From: an uncultured Gemmatimonadota bacterium
GTDB taxonomy: Bacteria > Gemmatimonadota > Gemmatimonadetes > Gemmatimonadales > GWC2-71-9
Length of the DNA: 16,714 nucleotides
Direction of reading: 5' to 3'
NCBI GenBank assembly: GCA_946480845.1
Contig: CAMLLJ010000027.1
Coordinates: forward strand, 1-16,714
A program made the position numbers and the translations under genes. Shown here one piece after another: positions 13,618 through 16,714 of this stretch. Under the pieces are notes generated by a model. That model did not search any database, had not been told where the DNA came from, and saw only the letters and a list, made by a program, of their open reading frames with translations. Position 1 is the stretch's first letter. The number at the start of each line of letters is the position of its first letter.

Positions 13618-15809
13618 CAGTCCTTCTCGCCGTCGCACTGCAGCAGGCTCCCCCCGACACGATCCGAACGACGTACGCAAACCCGGCCACCAGGGCGCTG
13701 GTGGTCCGGGCGGCCGCGCGGCACCGGGCCCAGGACACCCTCGTCTCCGACTATCGCGCGCACATCCGCTACCGGCTCACCGTCTCACTGGGCAGGCGGC
13801 GCTGGGGCGGGGCCTCGACGGCGGCGGTGGAGGAGCAGGATGCCCTGGTCGCCTGGCAGCGGCCGAATGACCTCCGGGTGGACGTCACCGGCCGCCGCTA
13901 CCGGAGCCGCTCGGAGAGCCTCAGGCTCTCCAGCGTCTTCGACCGGCCCTGGTTCGTGCCGCGCGGCATCGGCGACTCGGTGCGCATCTTCAGCAACGAG
14001 TTCCCGGCCACCGGCGCGCTGCACCCGCTGGGCGCGGGCTACGAGGCGGCCTATCACTTCGACCTGCTCGACAGTCTTTCGGTCGTGGTCCCGGGCGGCC
14101 CGCGGCTCAAGCTCTATGCGGTGCAGGTGATCCCGCGCGTGGTCGGCCCGGCGCTCGTGGCCGGACGGCTCTGGCTCGACGCGGAGACGGCCGAAGTCGT
14201 GCGCTTCACCTTCCGCTACGTCGGCACCCAGCTCTGGACCCGGCCGGAGGGTTCGGAGCGCGGCGACACCACCTCGGCGCGCCGGGTGAACGGCCTGATC
14301 AATCGGCTGCTCACCATCGACGCCGACCTCGAGTACTCGCTCCAGGACGGGCGCTACTGGATGCCCTACCGGCAGTCGGTGTCGGGCACCGTGCGGATCC
14401 CCATCATCACGGACGTGGTGATCCCCTTCCAGGCCGTCACCACCTTCGACGACTACGAGATCAACACCGGGCAGCCCGTCGTCTTCTCGCTGCCGCTTCC
14501 CGACTCGGCGGCCTCCGACTCGGAGCGCGTGGTGATCCGCGAGCGCGGGCGCGAGGCGCGACAGGATTCGCTGCGCGACGCGCGCGATGACGATGACGAC
14601 GACACGCGCGCGTGGAGCTACGCCGATCGCTGGCCCGGCGGGCGCTACGAGGTGCACCGGCCCTCGAACGATTCGCTGGCGCAGTATCGCGGCTGGACCG
14701 ATTCGCTGGAGTTCGCCGGCGTGCCCGAGGATGACCGCCGCGTGCGCGAGGCGCGCTCGGAGCTGGCACGCATCGCCGAGGAGCTGCCGGAGGCGCTCAC
14801 CGGCCGGCGCACGGCCACCTTCGCCTACGAGTACCTGGCCGACGCGATCCAGTACAACCGGGTGCAGGGGATCTCCCTCGGCGCCGGGTTTCGCGCGCGG
14901 GTCCCCGGCATGAGCTTCACCGACGCCTATGTCACGGCGCGCTATGGCTTCAGCGACCAGCGCGCGGCCGGGCGGCTGAGCGTCGTGCGCGATGCGCCGG
15001 GAGGCCGGCTTTCGATCGGCATCCAGCGCGACCTGGCCGATGTGGATCCCTTCTCGCCCGGGCGGACGATGGCCAATTCGGCCAACGCCCTCTTCACCGC
15101 GCACGATCACGCCGATTACTACCTGGCCACCGGCGCGGCACTCGGCTACGTCACGTCACTCAGGCCCACGCTCGACCTGCAGGTGTCGCTCCGCGGCGAG
15201 CGGCAGCGCTCGGTGGAGCGCGCCGCGAAGTCGGCGGTCAACGATGCCCTCGGCGGCACGGGGATCTTCCCGCCCAACCCGCCGGTTGCCGACGGGGACT
15301 ACGGCATCGGCTCGGTCCGGCTCACCGGCTTTGGCCCCTACCGCTGGTCGCTCGCGGTGGAGGGTATGGCGGGGGAAGGGACGACGGCGGGGCGGCTGAT
15401 GGGCGAGCTGCGCCACGGGCGCGGCGGCGCGCGCGGGTTCACGGCGCGAGTGAAGGCCGGCCTCGCGAGCGCCGATGCGCCGCCGCAGCTTCGCTTCCGC
15501 CTCGGCGGCATGCAGACGGTGCGCGGCTTCGAGTACGGCTCGCTCACCGGCGCCGCCTTCTGGGCCGCGCAGCTCGACGTCTCGCCGCTCCGGGGGACGA
15601 TCCGCCCGGTGCTCTTCGTCGATGCCGGCCAGGCGGCGCCGGCCGGCGACCTCTTCGGCTCGCGGGCGCTCGTGGGCGGCGGCATCGGCGTCTCGGTGTA
15701 CAGCCCGCTGCTCCGGACCACGCTGATCCGGCTCGACCTCAGTCATCCCATCTCCCCCGACACCGGAGGCAAATGGCGCTTCGACCTGGTCTTCTCGCCG
15801 GTGCGCTGA
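13602..15809 (+). CDS. Outer-membrane beta-barrel protein, Omp85/DUF5686-like
   Basis: The 735-aa product starts with a short signal peptide (MGAHLAVLLAVALQ, cleavage near QAPPD). The N-terminal part (about 25-320) resembles DUF5686: a helix ALVVRAAARHRAQDTLVSDY followed by beta-strand-rich segments including LWLDAETAEVVRFTFRYV. An acidic run (about 329-334, Asp repeats) and a charged region link it to the C-terminal barrel (about 430-735). The barrel holds TVRGFEYGS (V640-R-G-F643), the loop-6 VRGF/Y signature of Omp85 proteins. It ends with strand-like RFDLVFSPVR. No canonical POTRA repeats are evident. It may insert or export outer-membrane components, but the role is unknown. ATG 13602 overlaps the PAS/Fis gene and has GGAG three bases upstream. 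Confidence 0.82.
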   Translation: MGAHLAVLLAVALQQAPPDTIRTTYANPATRALVVRAAARHRAQDTLVSDYRAHIRYRLTVSLGRRRWGGASTAAVEEQDALVAWQRPNDLRVDVTGRRYRSRSESLRLSSVFDRPWFVPRGIGDSVRIFSNEFPATGALHPLGAGYEAAYHFDLLDSLSVVVPGGPRLKLYAVQVIPRVVGPALVAGRLWLDAETAEVVRFTFRYVGTQLWTRPEGSERGDTTSARRVNGLINRLLTIDADLEYSLQDGRYWMPYRQSVSGTVRIPIITDVVIPFQAVTTFDDYEINTGQPVVFSLPLPDSAASDSERVVIRERGREARQDSLRDARDDDDDDTRAWSYADRWPGGRYEVHRPSNDSLAQYRGWTDSLEFAGVPEDDRRVREARSELARIAEELPEALTGRRTATFAYEYLADAIQYNRVQGISLGAGFRARVPGMSFTDAYVTARYGFSDQRAAGRLSVVRDAPGGRLSIGIQRDLADVDPFSPGRTMANSANALFTAHDHADYYLATGAALGYVTSLRPTLDLQVSLRGERQRSVERAAKSAVNDALGGTGIFPPNPPVADGDYGIGSVRLTGFGPYRWSLAVEGMAGEGTTAGRLMGELRHGRGGARGFTARVKAGLASADAPPQLRFRLGGMQTVRGFEYGSLTGAAFWAAQLDVSPLRGTIRPVLFVDAGQAAPAGDLFGSRALVGGGIGVSVYSPLLRTTLIRLDLSHPISPDTGGKWRFDLVFSPVR

Positions 15810-16261
15810 TCGGCGCCGCCGCATGCGCGGGCGGGGGGCCGTCGGTGGAGGTCGCCTGGACCGGCGCGGACACCGGCGCGGCCGAGCTGCCGGCGAGCGC
15901 CACGCGCTGCGGCGCGGGGCCCATTGCGCTGCTGGCGATCTCGGGCGACACCGGCGTCGCGATCGCGCTGTACGCGGCCGGCGAGCCCGCTGCGGGCAGC
16001 TACCCGGTGAGCACTGGCGCCGCCAGTGCGCGCCATCCGGCGGCCGGCGTGGGGGCGCGCTGGCTCGACTCGACCAACGTGGCGGCATGGCGCGGGAGGC
16101 GGGGCACCGTCACGCTGAGCCAGGCCGGCGACCGGCTCGCCGGCCGTTTCACCGTGGAGGCGAAGCGCCTCGACACGCCCGATTCCGTCACGCTCACCGG
16201 CTCGTTCCGCGGCGTTCCCGTGGGCCCGTGCCGGCCGGATAGTGCGGTCCCGGGAGTGTAG
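15773..16261 (+). CDS. Putative lipoprotein of unknown function
   Basis: The 162-aa product begins MALRPGLLAGALIGAAAC with Cys18 as the likely lipidated residue; the lipobox (AAAC) is acceptable but not ideal. The mature chain is Ala/Gly/Thr-rich with beta-type segments (SVEVAWTGADTG, GTVTLSQAGDRLAGRFTVEA, SVTLTGSFRGVPVG) and Cys46 and Cys153, which could pair. The sequence suggests a small beta-sandwich, but I recognise no family. ATG 15773 has GGAGG directly upstream and overlaps the barrel gene by 37 bases, so the two are coupled. A partnership at the outer membrane is inference. Confidence 0.78.
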   Translation: MALRPGLLAGALIGAAACAGGGPSVEVAWTGADTGAAELPASATRCGAGPIALLAISGDTGVAIALYAAGEPAAGSYPVSTGAASARHPAAGVGARWLDSTNVAAWRGRRGTVTLSQAGDRLAGRFTVEAKRLDTPDSVTLTGSFRGVPVGPCRPDSAVPGV

Positions 16262-16270
16262 ATTACGGGC

Positions 16271-16714
16271 ATGAACGGCACGTACTTCCGGCGGGGCTTC
16301 GGGCTCAAGGCGGAGATCGAGGGGCAGCTCACCACCGACTACCACAGCGCGGTGGTGGACGCGCTCCGCCTGGGCGGCTACCGGCTGGAGGCCGGGCCGC
16401 TCACCTTCCGGCTCGCCCGCGAGTTCGGCTTCTGCTACGGCGTGGACCGCGCCGTGGACTACGCCTACGAGTCCCGCCTCAAGTTCCCCGACCGGCGGCT
16501 CTTCCTCGTCGGCGAGATCATCCACAACCCCCACGTGAACGCCAAGCTCCGGGCGATGGGCGTCACCATCCTGGCGCACGATCCCGACCGCGACTTCGAC
16601 TTCTCCGGCATCACGCCGGAGGACGTCGTCATCATGCCGGCGTTCGGCGTCACCATCCGCGACTTCGAGCGGCTCCGCGCCATCGGCTGCGTGCTGGTGG
16701 ACACCACCTGCGGC
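16271..16714 (+). CDS. ispH: 4-hydroxy-3-methylbut-2-enyl diphosphate reductase (IspH/LytB), 5' part
   Basis: This 4Fe-4S enzyme makes IPP and DMAPP in the last step of the MEP isoprenoid pathway. The first 148 codons are present; the rest lies beyond the right edge. LAREFGFCYGVDRAV gives the first cluster cysteine (Cys55), EIIHNPHVN carries the substrate-binding His, and DTTCG gives the second cluster cysteine (Cys147). There is an N-terminal extension of about 44 residues before the LTFRLA strand, unlike E. coli IspH. The GFCYGVDRA and IIHNP forms look more like the plant/cyanobacterial branch (GFCWGVERA) than the proteobacterial GFCAGV form. ATG 16271 has no Shine-Dalgarno sequence; TAGATT (16259-16264) lies six bases upstream and overlaps the previous gene's stop. 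Confidence 0.95.
   Translation, partial: MNGTYFRRGFGLKAEIEGQLTTDYHSAVVDALRLGGYRLEAGPLTFRLAREFGFCYGVDRAVDYAYESRLKFPDRRLFLVGEIIHNPHVNAKLRAMGVTILAHDPDRDFDFSGITPEDVVIMPAFGVTIRDFERLRAIGCVLVDTTCG

Noticed and set aside
13785..15110. 441-aa minus-strand open frame inside the barrel gene
   Set aside because: No recognisable motifs; the plus-strand frame has a signal peptide and an Omp85 signature.
1..16714. CRISPR array, insertion sequence, prophage, tRNA or rRNA
   Set aside because: No regularly spaced repeats, transposase or integrase motifs, terminal inverted repeats or RNA-gene signatures were seen by eye.

Overview
The window is a very GC-rich, tightly packed bacterial chromosome segment: many GTG starts, and repeated 4-base stop/start overlaps (ATGA, GTGA, TGATG). 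It has an outer-membrane beta-barrel protein, lipoproteins and an IspH with an N-terminal extension and a GFCYGV motif, so the host is a Gram-negative-type bacterium. The style resembles Gemmatimonadota, but that is inference from gene types and composition. I see no rRNA, tRNA, CRISPR, insertion sequence or phage gene.

Layout. (1) 1-2418, minus strand: a pterin/folate block transcribed queD-like PTPS > pterin carbinolamine dehydratase > pabB > pabA. The pabA copy runs off the left edge and carries an in-frame TAG at codon 10. (2) 2623-3108, plus: a secreted, highly charged small protein, followed by a strong hairpin terminator. (3) 3172-7228, plus: a run of small genes, several overlapping (DUF3565, DinB-like, DHFR/RibD-C-like, YCII/DGPF, Nudix, lipoprotein, fluoride channel, ABM monooxygenase, acetyltransferase). 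(4) 7272-9884, plus: an 870-aa DEAH-type helicase. (5) 9897-12997, minus: a sulfide/persulfide detoxification operon transcribed tauE > cstB-like > arsR > tetR, with a recognisable promoter and AT-rich palindromes at 13013-13069. (6) 13165-16261, plus and divergent from the operon: a small PAS/Fis-HTH regulator, an Omp85/DUF5686-like barrel protein and a lipoprotein. (7) 16271-end, plus: the start of ispH.

How they work together. In block 1, PTPS can supply 6-substituted pterins, PabA/PabB make aminodeoxychorismate for folate, and the dehydratase recycles hydroxylated pterins. The PTPS carries both the QueD cysteine and the PTPS-III glutamate, so it may feed folate as well as queuosine. In block 5, the CstB-like enzyme would oxidise persulfide to sulfite and transfer sulfane sulfur, TauE would export sulfite, and the ArsR protein would be the likely sulfur-responsive repressor.

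The most notable points are the nonsense codon in pabA, the dual-signature PTPS, the ArsR-controlled cst-like operon facing a PAS/Fis regulator that lacks an AAA+ domain, and several starts without a Shine-Dalgarno sequence that have a -10-like hexamer 5-7 bases upstream and may give leaderless mRNAs.
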